A stretch of DNA of 64,000 nt from Balanoglossus misakiensis (Eukaryota > Hemichordata), in the NCBI GenBank assembly GCA_040954595.2, contig CM082582.2, positions 8,804,001-8,868,000 of the forward strand, given 5' to 3'. Made by a program: the position numbers and the translations under genes. Under the pieces are notes generated by a model. It was not told the origin of the DNA. It worked only from the letters and a program-made list of their open reading frames with translations, and did no database searches. Positions 36,936 through 49,292 of the stretch are shown piece by piece (positions within the stretch are counted from its first letter, which is position 1; every line of letters starts with the position of its first letter).

Positions 36936-38127
36936 TTTGGTCCGTTCAAATCAAGACTACTCCTGACAACTGGTCTCACTCGTTTTTCGACGGCTGGAAA
37001 TCATCAAACTCGCGACAGAGTCAACAGAACCTGTGTTTTGAGGACGCACGCCATTGTGTCGCTCTCTACCTAGCGGGTATAAATATCCCGTGACGGACTG
37101 AAAGGAAAACACCGCTTACAAAGCGGACGTACACACAGCCTCTGGGTGTCAACAGAGTCGCCGCAGTGAGAGGCGGTGAACTGGAAAGCACGTCTTCCGC
37201 CACAATGCGCCAATTGTCTCGCGTTATTCTTTGTTGTGGCGATATTCTGTGTTGTGGTTCGGTTCAAGATTTTGATCACACCCAGCGCACAACCTGCCTA
37301 TCGAGAGTTTCACTCCTCGGTTGATTTGTATCACTCCGCCGCAAGGTGGTTTCTAAAAGTATATAATGACGCGTCGATCCCTACTGTTATCCAAACTACT
37401 AGGCAGTGAGGGTGGGGGTGGAGTATTGGTAATGGCAAAAATAACAAACGTGATTTATATGACGTAAATTTTCATCAGATCAAATTAAGTCAACACTGGT
37501 GTCAGGCGCATTCACACGAATATCGGTGCGATATTAAATGGCTACAGACACATATTAGTTTTCAGTGTCCTCCTCATCAAAATGAGCGAACAACGTATAC
37601 AAGATGAATTCTTGGAAAATTGTTTAATAGTAAGGTCGCCAGTTTGGCTTTATTTACAACATAAATTTAACAGTTCCACGACATTCTATATTCGAATTCG
37701 GAATTTAAAATAAAGTTTCCCCTCGGATATCATGTAAGATGTCGACCCACTGCATTACATGTATATGGGACGCCGGGGTGGCCAAGCGTACTTGGTAAAA
37801 ATCAAAAGAATATTTTAATATCATGGGTTTCTTTAGCGAAAATAAATATTTACATCACCGAAGAAAAAACTACAGACAGTACTTAGAAAAAACTACAAAG
37901 TCTGCCTTGTCTTGAGAAACGCGTCTTGGTGGTAAAGTGTGTATCCTCCCGACTGGACATGATATAATGGTCGATCCTGAAAAAGATACACTTTCTTCGG
38001 TTGTCACCTCGTCAGTTCGCTCGCTCAAATGCTGTAAGCCAGATCTAACAACAGAAAATATATTTGGAATGACGACACATGTACACACGGCGTTGTCAGT
38101 TTCTACATGACAGCTCTTCCGCAGGTG
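36936..38127. other. Intergenic between CLT-6 and CLT-7
   Basis: The left part should be the CLT-6 promoter, the right part the CLT-7 3' UTR. No gene supported. Confidence 0.4.
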
Positions 38128-39736
38128 TCAGCCAATCTCAACCGGATTTGGTGTAGGGGAGTGACCAGTGTAGTTGGCCACGTAGACACCCTTTTTGCTG
38201 GACGCCCCGTTGCCCATCGGGTCGTAGCCCTTGCCATCCCCGGCTTTGCTGTCGCCCACGTGGCGGGGGCCGCAGCAGTGACAGCCGCGGGGACCGGCGC
38301 ATAAGGCCCGACAACAGTTCCTGCTGCCGCGCGAACACCACTTGCAAGGGTCGCAGCAGGTCCTGTGACGCCAGCACCCGCACGCCCATTCCACGTAGCC
38401 CGGTCGCCAGCAGCACCAGTAGATCAGGTACAGCAACGCTGATCCCAGGATTCCTAGCGTGATCCACAACGGAAGCAAGTCTGTCGGCTGGTCTGTAAAT
38501 GCATATTTTTTTTAAAACGTGTGTCAGTAAAGCTAAACTGCAACCACCTGTACGACAAATGCGACGCTCAGTTTGGTGCCTCTCGTTACAGGTTGTGATT
38601 TTGACACAAAGGCACGAAAAGTACTGAGCATTTTTGAGCGCGTACTCATATAGTATAAAGCATCCCAGACCTGTGTCTATGCGTGGTCGAAAATTACTTA
38701 CTTGGGCAGTAAATCGGCGCAGTTGTCCACTGATCGCTAAAATCTTGCTGTCCACAATTGGAAATATTGGCAGGATCGTTGACGCACGTCACCTCAAGGG
38801 ATATACATCTTTTGGTAGTTTCACAGTGAAAATCGGCGACTTCGTCAGGGCACAAACCCAGGGCGTTGTCTGGGGGGGGGAGGGATGGAGTAAATATTAC
38901 AGTTTTGCTATTAACAAAACGAGACAGTATAAAACGCATACAGCACAACACACTATAGCATAGCACTGTACAGCATAGCATAGCACGGCACAGTACACAA
39001 CAAAACAGTCACAGAAAATAAAGGGAACTCAATGCTAACCATCTCTATAAGATGTAAAGATTCCTCTGAAATCCATGACAGTGGCGTTACCATCCAACAT
39101 CACGTCGAGGGTCATACTATTACCCGAGGAGAGGACAACGTACGACGGTGGATTCGGGCGGTCGGTGCCGCAGAGCTCGTGCAGCAGAGACGACGTCGTC
39201 GTCGTCGAGCCGTCGTATATCCTCATGTACGCCGTGCTGCAGTCGGTCGGGTCGACGTCGACGTCTCGCACGGAAATGTCGAAGTGGGTGAACTCCAGCA
39301 TGACCATTGTGTACGGCGACTTGGCTTTGAACGTGTACACGCAATACAGGGTTCGGTTGTAGAAGTCGTATGAGCCGGCGTCCGGGTGAGACTCGATGAC
39401 CAGGCCGTAGTCCGTGTTCGATCCCGTGCATCTGTTCGAAAATACCACTGGATGGCAAAAAGGAGGGGAAAAGACAAAGCAGGCCTGTTTAATATCAATA
39501 TGTTTAGAGAAAAAAATCCCAAACAGTATTAATATCAACGGACTGTCGCCAATTATTTTAAAAAGGACTCTAGCTATATATTGGTACATATAAATCACAA
39601 GGTTTGATTGACGCGTACGCTTACCGGTGTTGAGAGAGTGCGGTTCCCCGCTGACTGACAACATAGACAGAAGGAAAACAGCTACATTCAGACACGTCAC
39701 CTTGGACTTCATCATTGAGTCTTGGTCAACGTTCAT
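38128..39736 (-). CDS. CLT-7: CUB-LDLa membrane protein, Cys-rich tail
   Basis: Exons on the minus strand: 39736-39625, 39447-39040, 38869-38702 and 38492-38128 (phase 1) give 350 residues. Start at 39736; another Met at 39712 is just before the signal core VAVFLLSMLSVSG. The CUB is one exon (VVFSNRC start; CSTAYMRIYDGS). LDLa is long and degenerate: six cysteines remain, but the calcium site reads CGQQDFSDQW instead of CGDxSDE, so calcium binding is doubtful. Membrane helix about 236-255, then WCCWRPGYVEWACGC and about 16 more cysteines. The tail motif is shared only with CLT-6, whose CUB, unlike this one, has an intron. The CUB exon has a GTTAGC donor. Confidence 0.88.
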
Positions 39737-41553
39737 TGCGCGTTAATACTACACCACCACCGCCACCATCAGTTTTGCGGGTTTGAAGGGATTGCGTGTA
39801 GCGAGCTGAATATTGCACTAGGCGCAATAACAGCAACGTGTTTGTACTTTTCGATGTCGGGTCATTTCCTATTGTTAGCCGTGTTGTTCTATTAACACAT
39901 TCTCCGCTGAACTGGGAGGCCAGCCAGAGAGATAGAGAGACCGTACCCATCCGCAGAGAAAATAGTCCACTGGTTGTGCGCTTAGCTCTGGCGTGTTGAA
40001 AAGTACTGCGACAGCAAATCACGGTCAATCTCAACAACACATATGACCCATTTAAAGTAATTAAGGGACTGTTAAAATTCTTTTGACTGTTCTTGTGAAA
40101 AATAGAAACAGTGCTGACTGGTGATTTGTTCATGTCGTATACTTCATGCTAAATCCCATGTCGTCATGGCGGGTTAAATGTAACGTAACTGGTATGTCCA
40201 GAGTGTAGGCCCCGGTCAATAGGTGACCAACCCTTCTGTCAGGGACGAGAAAACAAAACACCCGTTGTCGTGGTAACGTAAACAAACCCTTATTCACTGA
40301 GAATTTGAGAAAGTGAACGGGTGATCCGTAAACTTAAGTGCTGGTGAATGAGCTGTTAAATTAATCCTTTCACGGGGTCGCGGGGTCAAGCAAACGTCGC
40401 ATAATAACGGTCCCCTTTAAAATGTTGACGCAGATCATGGAACGCTGTACGCCGAATCGAATGTGGGTGCTGACAAATCAGATATCCTGACAAAGATAAG
40501 ACCACGCCAATTCTTTATTGGACGTTGCATGCTGGCACTGACATTGAGCTAATTCTCGCCCGTCATTTTTTCCCCACATTATGAATGAAAGTCGGTACAA
40601 TAAAATGTTTTAATGGTACTCACACCACACACACACTGCGTGATACTAATGAATACAATAAAATATACAATACATGTAGGGCCTATGTGGTGTGTGCCAT
40701 CTCCTAGGGACAGCATTTTGCAAACGAAATAAAGGAGTGTTGTTTATTTTGGATTAAAATGTGACCTGCCTGTCCGACATGGCAATAAACCCACTTTCTT
40801 GTCACCCTCGAAACGTCAAAATGTCCAGCAAATTGCCTAGTTTCACGCGTAGAATTGTTGCCGTGCACAAGTGGCTGGCTGGCTGGCTGGCTTGCAAAGT
40901 ACAGGTGAATGCGTTTCAAGTACTCCCCATAAACTGACGATTCCTATCGGTGATGGCGCTATATATAGCATGCCACTTATCAGTGTTTCGTCTGGATTGC
41001 AGAACATCTGCGAAATTTGCTCGACAAGTCTTGCCGTGGAGTTCATGGTTTGATAGGATGCCAGCGATCGTCTCAAAAGTCAACGAACCACATTTCTGAA
41101 ACAGTGCATTTCCCCCATTTGACCAGTCTGGTGGGTTTTTTTGTTATCAATTGACCATCATATGCAACGTCAGGATATGATCCATGCCACACCTATTCTT
41201 CGCACATTCGAATTTCCAAAATTGACTTAAACAAAGGCCGAAAATGGTGAGCGACAGTGCAGAGTCAACATTACATTATCTCTATGATTCACCATTGCAG
41301 AGTCGTCATCGATAAACCCCGACCCGCTTAATTATTGACGTGTTTTTTGAAAGATTAACTTGTCAAACATTGATATGATGTATAAAGGTTGGGAAGGACA
41401 ATCTGCTTATATTAACAGCCCTCATTAAGGTGACGATATCGCCCAGTTGGTACGGGACAGTTAGACACATCTAGATTCTTCTGTAGCTCGTCGCCGCCGC
41501 GCCGTCGAAATCACCAGGTGGTACTTTTTAAAAGACTCTGTTTCACACGAATA
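39737..41553. promoter_or_regulatory. Bidirectional upstream region of CLT-7 and CLT-8
   Basis: CLT-7 and CLT-8 are divergent, 1.8 kb apart, so this stretch holds both promoters. No gene seen. A short 'ctgg' tract lies at about 40872-40890. Confidence 0.4.
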
Positions 41554-44505
41554 ATGAAGACGGGGACGTTTCTGTCAGCCTTGACGCTATGTCTGGCTCT
41601 CGTCGCCGAGGAAACCCGGGGAACAAGTAAGTGGCTAGCTCGTCATGGCCTGACTTTAGGAGATGGTTCGTGGTGGCATCATAAGAGACCATTTTTATCT
41701 GTTGGCGATGGTGTATATTAGCACCATGAATAGGTCGCAAAGCGCAAGCTTACTGAGTTGTTGATCTTTATTTTCTGCGAGTTTTTTGTTTCGTTTAAGG
41801 GAACAACTCGTCGCTCTCATTAAAACGGAACACAATAATCAAACAATTTCTTAAAAAAATTATCGATTTCACATTGCTCTTGGTGTTTACACATGTCCGA
41901 CAATCTATTATCTGTTTGTTGTTTCAGAGCTAAATTTTCACATAAACACGAAACTCCAAGGCCTATACGCGGAATCCGTTATGACGCAAGAAATTGCGAT
42001 AATGCCGCTGTTGTTTTGAAACGACCTTCGATATTTTCGGCGAAAATCCGCCTAGGAACGATTCGGTTACTCATTTGTGTGTTTTACTTGAAGGGTGTGA
42101 CAGTTGACCTGATAAATGAATAACCATGGCACCGCCATGAGATAGCATTCAGGAAAATATGAAGTCACAACGTCTAATCTCAAACAAAGTCAACTTCCCC
42201 CGGGGGAAATATTTGGATTCCATTACGCCTATTCCAAAAAGGGAACAAACGCGCCACCCTTTCCAATGTTTTCGTCATTTCGAGATGTCGCGGCGACGAA
42301 CGCATGATCGGGGAATTTGACCCCGAGTTGCGTTTCCGCGTGATGGTGACGAATCAAGCATCGCAATGACGCGGTCGTCGGTTAAATTTTAAGTGACGAT
42401 CAACAAACAACCACCGTACTGGAGACTGTTGTAAGCGTTCTAGTGCGCGTTTCAATGAAACAGGGTATCTGATTGGTCGCGGTGAAGCCATCCATCCATT
42501 TAGCTGCAAACTGAACAAAGTGCGCGTTTGAGAAGAAAAATATATGAATTTGATTCCACGATTACGTCAAGAGAAGCCCTGGGCAAGCCCCAGGCGTAAC
42601 TTGGCCCCAAATGAAAGGAATACAGTCTACATGCCCATATGTGGATAAAAGGGAGTCAGTGTTCAAATATTCCGGTTACCATACGTAGGTGATTCACTGA
42701 CGGCTTTGTGGTTAAAGGTGACCATATACCTCATGCTTCAACATGATCCACCTTACTGCACATACACCTTGCACCGTTTACAAACCATATTCTTCTCATT
42801 CCAGTGTACATGGATGAGCTGTGCGGCGAAACTGTGATCCACAAAGGAGACAGAATGTACTCCCAGTACGAAAAATACTACGACAACAATTTCGACTGTG
42901 TCACCACGTTGCAGGCGAAGCACAGTTACCAGCGAGTGTCAGTAGACGTGAGTTCTCCAATATTTCAGACTTGGGGGGGGGACAGCAAATACTGAGGCGG
43001 CCGCTGCATTGCATTGTGGGTGATTTAACCCGGAAATTCATCTCTCTCAGGGACGATTTTGACTCATGATGGCATCGTTTGTCTTCCCGTTACTTTTCCG
43101 CTTTATCAATTTTCTCCAATTATCGTACATTATTTGTCGGCTTAGGACCCTTCCCGTCTCCGCCATCTTTTTTTCTGACACTTCAACCGACCATCAATTC
43201 ATCGTATCTTTCTCACTGCAGTTTGACTGGGTGGACATTGAAAATTCTGTCAGTGGCTGTCCCGACTACTTGGAGGTCTACGACGGTCCAGACACGTCCA
43301 GTCTGCTACTCAAACGAATCTGTGGTAGATACGAACCTGCAGACATCATATCCTCGGGCCAAGCGATAACTCTGAGAATGCACACAGACCATTCATACGT
43401 GGACAACGGATTTAACCTGGTCTTCACTTCTTTCCACGATTGTAAGTTGGTTTTCCGCTCATTGCGAGATCTCGCGAGACTTTATTAGGACCGTGGCAAC
43501 GGGATACAAGACAAGCTGTGCATGAAACTAATGAACCTGTGCCCTCAACGTTCAAATACCGGACATCTCTTTAAAGTAAAGCCGAGAAGTGTGCATAATT
43601 GGACAGGAATGGTACCTTGAAAATCTGTTAATGAATATTTGGCTATTAGGACACACGAGTGTTAGGCGGCCCCAGACGTCTGAAATCTATATACAGTCAC
43701 GGCTGAAAAGTCTGATAACTTTCATTTATGATGTTTCCTTCTCTTTGTGTATTCCAGCTGCTTCCTATGGCTGCAATGCTACAACTTACTACCTGTGTGA
43801 AAACCGACGCTGCGTCGATTCAACTCTGGTGTGCGACGGACGCAACAACTGCAACGATGCTTCTGATGAATACGATTGTGGTGAGTAAAGGGTGTCTGGT
43901 ATAGAGTCCGTGCTTTGGGTTGTGCCGTGTCCCTGTCACCAATGGAATTTGAACTTGTCTATATAAACCGATGTTGTGGGGTGTTTTTTTTTTTGTTCTT
44001 CTGAAGCCACATACGCTTCCGATGATGACGTGACCGATTTTCAGACCTTGAAACTCCAACAGATGTTCAAAATAGAGGTGATCAGAAAAACTGAAATATA
44101 CGATGTGAGATTCATGAGCTTGGTGTTCGCCCTACAGTGATGACCTCAGACCCCCGGGCCTTATATGTCGTCTGATTCATTCCAGGGACGTGGTTGAGCG
44201 TCTGGGCCATCACTTGCATAGTCATCGGTATTCTGTTGCTGCTGACGTGTGGCATCATGGCGGTCTGCGCCTGCTGCGGCTACTGCTGCTTCGCCTGCAC
44301 CAAGAAGAAGAAGTCCCGGGAAACGACCGTCGTCACCTCGTCCCATCAGCCAGACACAGCCGGCGACATGGGCAGCTATCCGATGAGCACGACCGGTCAA
44401 TACCCACCCGGCCAGCAGTACATGGCCCCACCCCCAGCTTATCAAGCCGTCGCGGCCCCGAACACAATGGGTGGAAACGACGACCTGCCCCCAAAGCCCC
44501 AATAA
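41554..44505 (+). CDS. CLT-8: CUB-LDLa single-pass membrane protein
   Basis: Exons 41554-41626, 42805-42947, 43222-43441, 43758-43880 and 44186-44505 give 292 residues. Introns are phase 1 except the one inside the CUB (phase 0, after SVDV, before FDWVD). Signal core FLSALTLCLALVA. CUB begins MYMDELCGETV and has [11 protein letters not shown]. LDLa has six cysteines (CDGRNNCNDASDEYDC). Membrane helix about 190-213 (VWAITCIVIGILLLLTC), then CACCGYCCFACTKKKK. The tail of about 80 residues is Pro/Gln-rich with one PPxY (PPPAYQA), a possible WW-domain ligand. CUB split and exon sizes match CLT-9 and CLT-10. Confidence 0.9.
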
Positions 44506-45449
44506 GGACCGACCTGTACTACAAAGGGCCATGTTATCGAAAGGCCATATTTTCAAAGAAGATTTTTTACTATAAAGGACTTTAAATAAGGGAAAGCCCC
44601 TAAGGGTAATTTCGTCAGATACCTTATCAAGATTTCAGTGAAGGAAATTGTGGGGTGTAAGGTGACAGTTTTGTCTTGAAATTACTTAGTGATGTAAATA
44701 CACACAAGACATAACGTCCCATAAAACTGTTCACATTTCTATATTATTAATGGGTATTTAACATGTCAGATAACAGAGAGGCGATAAAATTATGCATTTT
44801 TGCCATAGTGACACTATATATTGTTCATTATATATTTTAATGATGTCTATCGAACATGGATTCGTCAACTTCACTCATCAAATACCCGGATGCAGATCAT
44901 GTTGTTATCTTTAAATACGTGTGTATGTATTTTACAGACGGATATTCTCAAAGGTGTATTTAGCAACTGCAGAGTAAAAAAAAAATAGATGGATTATACA
45001 GTTTTCCTAAGCTTGAGCTTGCCAAAATATACTGTGTTTGTGAGTTTACATTTTATTTACTCAGTCAGTTTTATCCTGTGATTTAAGTTAAAGACAGCGT
45101 CGCATAGTTTCTTCGGTGATATTAAATCTTCAGCTAAGCCTAGTACCCGGAATCCGAGGTGAGGCACGGTTGCGTTGCATTGTGGGACGACGTCGTTGCT
45201 AGGGACATTCTGACAACAACATACCCGGATACTAGGAGTTTAAGCGCCTGGAATTTATACAGGTAGCAAAGAAGATAATATACCCGAACAGGTCACAATC
45301 ACAAATGCGTTGTGGTCATTTGCCACTGGTTGCTTTAAGTTGCGTAGCGCAGCCACCAGGTATAGTGTAGTGGGCCGGACATTTGCCCTGTATGACCCAT
45401 TTTATCAAGGTCGTCTACGTACGGCTATTTATATCCCGAAGTCTGTCGA
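44506..45449. other. Intergenic between CLT-8 and acyl-CoA synthetase
   Basis: The left part is presumed CLT-8 3' UTR. No gene supported. A 'tatttata' TATA-like box near 45426 is a candidate promoter for the next gene. Confidence 0.4.
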
Positions 45450-46166
45450 GTGGTAACACAGTCTCTCGACTTCTCTTTCAACACCAAAGACGTGAGTATC
45501 ATTGGTGTCTTTGCACTCACACATACTAGTTTATCCATTACACATTAATTGTTATGGCGACTTTTTTGAATCAAGATGCTCAACTCTCAACTCTTATATA
45601 CAATCCTTTTCGCAAATTGGTCTCCTTGTGTTCCAGTATCGTCATCCAGCACCGTGCAACCACATTGTAATTTTTGCCTACAGTGTTGTATTAAAATGTA
45701 GACAAACGTCGATTTCCTTGTGTTCCTTACGGGGCTAAATTCAGGGCTGGTGGCAAATAAAGTTAGCAGCCCGTGTTGCGATGAAAAGAGACACGAAACA
45801 TTTCCATAACTACAACGTTCGAGTGATTGTTGAGGGCATGCTCAAGATGCTCGGCGACCCTTGAAATCAAACAATCCACCATTCTTGGTAAACAAAACAA
45901 GAGTCTCATAAGTCACTTATACAATATGCACAATGAGTGCCTCATTTGACCTTTGGATGTCATGTCATGTCTAGGCTGTTCCATTCTTTTCTGGTGACTG
46001 TGTCTATATGTTCCAACCGTCAGCAAAGTAGGTACAGCAACAGCAATGATGAACAATGCTTGAGTTATTTAAGAAGGGGACTGTCTTCATGAAATACTAA
46101 TTTCCCCTGATAATTATACGAAGGCGAGTCCTGGTCGTCACTTCACATTTTGCAATTCTCTTTTAG
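45450..46166 (+). other. Putative 5' UTR exon and intron of acyl-CoA synthetase
   Basis: A donor (gac/gtgagt) at 45491-45492 and the acceptor at 46165-46166 would join a short leader exon, starting about 30 bases after a 'tatttata' box near 45426, to the coding exon. No transcript evidence is available; the model rests on splice consensus only. Confidence 0.45.
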
Positions 46167-46181
46167 GTGAAAATCGTCGAT

Positions 46182-47849
46182 ATGGACAAATCTTCGAAAC
46201 TCAGAAATAGTTACATACACGCTGCGTCAACATCTCCTCTGACGGGGAAAACGTTGTGCGATATATTGGAAGAAGCGGCGGAAAAGTTCCCTGAAAGAGA
46301 CGCGTTCGTCTTCGTGAATTCCACTGTGACAAAACAACGGGTCACCTTCAAGAAACTGCACCGGGACGCCATCAGCCTGGCTGCTGGCTTGGTTCACTTG
46401 GGTCTGAAGCCGGGGCAACGAGTTGGTATATGGGCCAAGAATTGCTACGAGTGGATCACTTGTCTGTATGCGATGGCCTTTGCAAAATTGGTCTGTGTAC
46501 GTATACCCGTTGGCTACACGGCTGATTACTTACACTACCTCGTGAATAAAACTAAAGTCGCTGCCATAATCACCGCGCCCGGTGATCAAGAAAGAATTTT
46601 GCTGGACGTCGCGCCGGAGATATTCAACACGACCAATGAGCAAAATACAACGAGACGATTGCCGTCTCTCCAGACAGTGATTCTCTTTGACAGCGAAGAC
46701 AAACCAGGGATGCTTCGCTACGCCGATGTGATGACCGTTGGCGATGACGGGGACTTCGAGCAAGTTGCAAAATTGCGGAATTCCGTACAACCGGGCGACG
46801 AAATGATGATTCTCTTCACATCTGGCAGCACGGGCCTGCCGAAAGCCGTCGTTAGATCTCACAGGTGTTCGGCGGAGAGCGCCCACACCGTCGGCCGGCA
46901 CCTGTCAGAGATAATCCGGACGGAAACATGTTTGTTGTCCACGTGTGTTTTCCCTCATGCAGCCGGGGAGCTGTCCACAGTCATGGGCGTCAGCCACGGC
47001 TTCACGGTCTTTGTGCCAGACGCCAGTATTGGCACAGAGGCGATGGCAAATTTGATCCGGGAAGAACGCGTCACAGTTGCTGTGCTCATGTTCACGTTTC
47101 TCCTGGATGTCCTCAATTGCCCCCGGTTGCACGAGCTCGACTTCAGCTCCATCAGGTACTTCATAACCTCCGGAAACATGCTCCCGGTCGATATCTTGCA
47201 AAAGGCCAGGAGCTCGATCAACCCGAACATATACGACAGTTTAGGATCATCAGAAACGGCTACAACGACACTCAATGACAATCCGGAGAAGTATGGCCAA
47301 GTCGGTTATCCTGTAGACCACACCGAGCTGAAATTAATCGACGATGAGGGCCACGCTGTACCAATCGGCAGCATAGGTGAACTGTGCGTGAGGTCGCCCT
47401 ACACCATGTTACGGTACGAGGATGACGAAGAACAGACCAAGGCAGTTTTGAACCAATCTGGCTGGTTCCACACTGGTGACCTCTGTCAAATGGACGAGGA
47501 TGGTTGCTTGGCAATAAAGGGGCGAAAGAAGGATGTCGTCATCAAGGGAACGTTAAACATTTACCCCATGGAAATCGATCGAGTTCTCATCAGGCATCCG
47601 AAAGTTAAACTATCGCAGACGATCGGTGTTCCCGATGAGCTATTCGTGGAAGAAATCTGTTCTTGTGTCTGTCTGAAGGACGGCGAAGGAGCAACAGCGG
47701 ACGAAATAGTGCAGTTTGCAAACCGTCTTTTGCCAGAATTATGTGTGCCGAAATATGTTCTGTTCTTCGACTCGTTCCCCGCAAGCCCAACAGGAAAGCT
47801 GATGCGGAAAGAGCTTGAATCCAAAGCGAAGGAGATTCTTGGTGTGTAG
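46182..47849 (+). CDS. Acyl-CoA synthetase, ACSF2-like, single coding exon
   Basis: 555 residues from the ATG at 46182. The exon begins at 46167 after a good acceptor (ctcttttag), so the five codons before the Met are 5' UTR; a likely non-coding first exon ends at 45491 (agac/gtgagt). Motifs of the adenylate-forming family are present: P-loop TSGSTGLPKAV (about 213-223), SLGSSET, GWFHTGDL (about 427), KGRKKDVVIKG, and PTGKLMRKEL with the catalytic Lys-539. It should activate a fatty or aryl acid to acyl-CoA using ATP; the N-terminus (SYIHAASTSPLTGKT) and order of motifs recall ACSF2. No mitochondrial presequence is apparent. Absence of introns in the coding part suggests a retrocopy that kept or gained a leader exon. 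AATAAA at 47933. Confidence 0.92.
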   Translation: MDKSSKLRNSYIHAASTSPLTGKTLCDILEEAAEKFPERDAFVFVNSTVTKQRVTFKKLHRDAISLAAGLVHLGLKPGQRVGIWAKNCYEWITCLYAMAFAKLVCVRIPVGYTADYLHYLVNKTKVAAIITAPGDQERILLDVAPEIFNTTNEQNTTRRLPSLQTVILFDSEDKPGMLRYADVMTVGDDGDFEQVAKLRNSVQPGDEMMILFTSGSTGLPKAVVRSHRCSAESAHTVGRHLSEIIRTETCLLSTCVFPHAAGELSTVMGVSHGFTVFVPDASIGTEAMANLIREERVTVAVLMFTFLLDVLNCPRLHELDFSSIRYFITSGNMLPVDILQKARSSINPNIYDSLGSSETATTTLNDNPEKYGQVGYPVDHTELKLIDDEGHAVPIGSIGELCVRSPYTMLRYEDDEEQTKAVLNQSGWFHTGDLCQMDEDGCLAIKGRKKDVVIKGTLNIYPMEIDRVLIRHPKVKLSQTIGVPDELFVEEICSCVCLKDGEGATADEIVQFANRLLPELCVPKYVLFFDSFPASPTGKLMRKELESKAKEILGV

Positions 47850-49292
47850 GGGTCACGTGTAGAACACAATACGTGACTTGTGTGGATGACTCATATCTAT
47901 GTACATGTATAATTCTGTCAGAGTGCAAAATTAATAAATTGCAATATCAAGAAGCCATGATGGTTCATTTATCCGACACATGCCGTGAGAGGGCGGTTAT
48001 CTTAATAACCCGTTGGCTAAAACCAACTCTATCGTCCCATTCCTCTCATTATCATATCAGCCCCGAAAATGTGTTTGGCGAGAGCGCCCTCTAATTTTTG
48101 CAAAAGCGCTGCTTTACCTGTTGCTCAGTGCTGCGCGACTGGGTGTTGGGGACGCAAGCCGAGCCTAGAGAATAGGTCGACAGTCACGACCTCATTACGG
48201 CAAAAGTTTCTCCTCTCCGTGGAGCGGAGGGGTCAACAGTCGCTTGCAGTGCAAAGTTCATGACCAATATATCTACTCTGCTCTTAGAAGTACATTTTCA
48301 ACTCATCAGTTGGACCACGGACACATGACTGCCTATGACAGGACTGAGGGGCATAGTTTGAATCGAGGTTAATGTTTCACCAAATGCGGGCTCCATCACA
48401 CAGATAACAGACGAGTGGAGATATTAAAAATAGCAAGCGAAGCGATTCAACCAGCCGCGATAAAAATAACTTCCGAGTCGTTTACGCACTACGTGTTCGG
48501 AATTTCGGTGTTTGTAGTGTGATGTCATGTTATGTAATGTTATGTGAAGTGGTGTGGTGTGGTGTGAGAGACTTGACAATACTTGAAGCGGTGCGATAAT
48601 ATGTGATGAACTTCGCGTGTTGTGTTTACTGGTATCCAGGTCAGAAATATAAACACCTGTTCGCTTTATCATTCCGTGGTATGACACTGGAAGGTACACA
48701 ATTTAACAAGGGCGAAACACGAAATACGAATTTTCGAGGATTTGTCTAAATGCGTGTGTTTCTGTGGCAGGTGTGCGAACCACACTGAACCTGCCACTGC
48801 AATTTAATGGTACATATATCCGACACACTCCGCGTGCGCTCGCGATATTTGGTGTACAATTATCCATGGCGAGACAAAAAGTACACAGTGCGACCCAGTG
48901 AGAATCCAACATAAAACACGTGACTGTGCGATACCGGTAACAATACATGTACACAGACCCTCCAAAAAAGGTCGTTTTCAACTCGTCCGAGAGCACAGTA
49001 CGCTAAAACGTCACACGCGTTGTACTCCATACGTTCATGTACACGAAATTGTGAAGGAGACAATCCTCTTCATGGCCGTGGAGATCACTATGGTTACATA
49101 CTGACCTTGGCATCGCCGTTGTCTCTGTTTATACGACAGCGGACTCACCGAAACTGAGAAGCCGCTAGCCGCGCCCAGTTGACGACCAGCAGGCGCGTAC
49201 GCGTGTGCGCGTGTGATTGAAGCGGAACCAGAAACAGACGCTACAGGTCTAGGCGCGGTAGATAGCTTGTGGGCTCGGCCCGTACCATCACC
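47850..49292. other. Intergenic between acyl-CoA synthetase and CLT-9
   Basis: Left end: synthetase 3' UTR with AATAAA at 47933-47938. Right end: CLT-9 promoter. No gene supported. Confidence 0.4.

Noticed and set aside
44007-44104. Possible extra exon in CLT-8 between LDLa and membrane helix (after ctgaag, encoding ATYASDDDVTDF)
   Set aside because: No donor in it gives a length divisible by three with phase 1 at both ends; direct joining of 43880 to 44186 keeps frame.
46227-47928. Several minus-strand ORFs of about 100 codons
   Set aside because: Shadows of the acyl-CoA synthetase coding exon.
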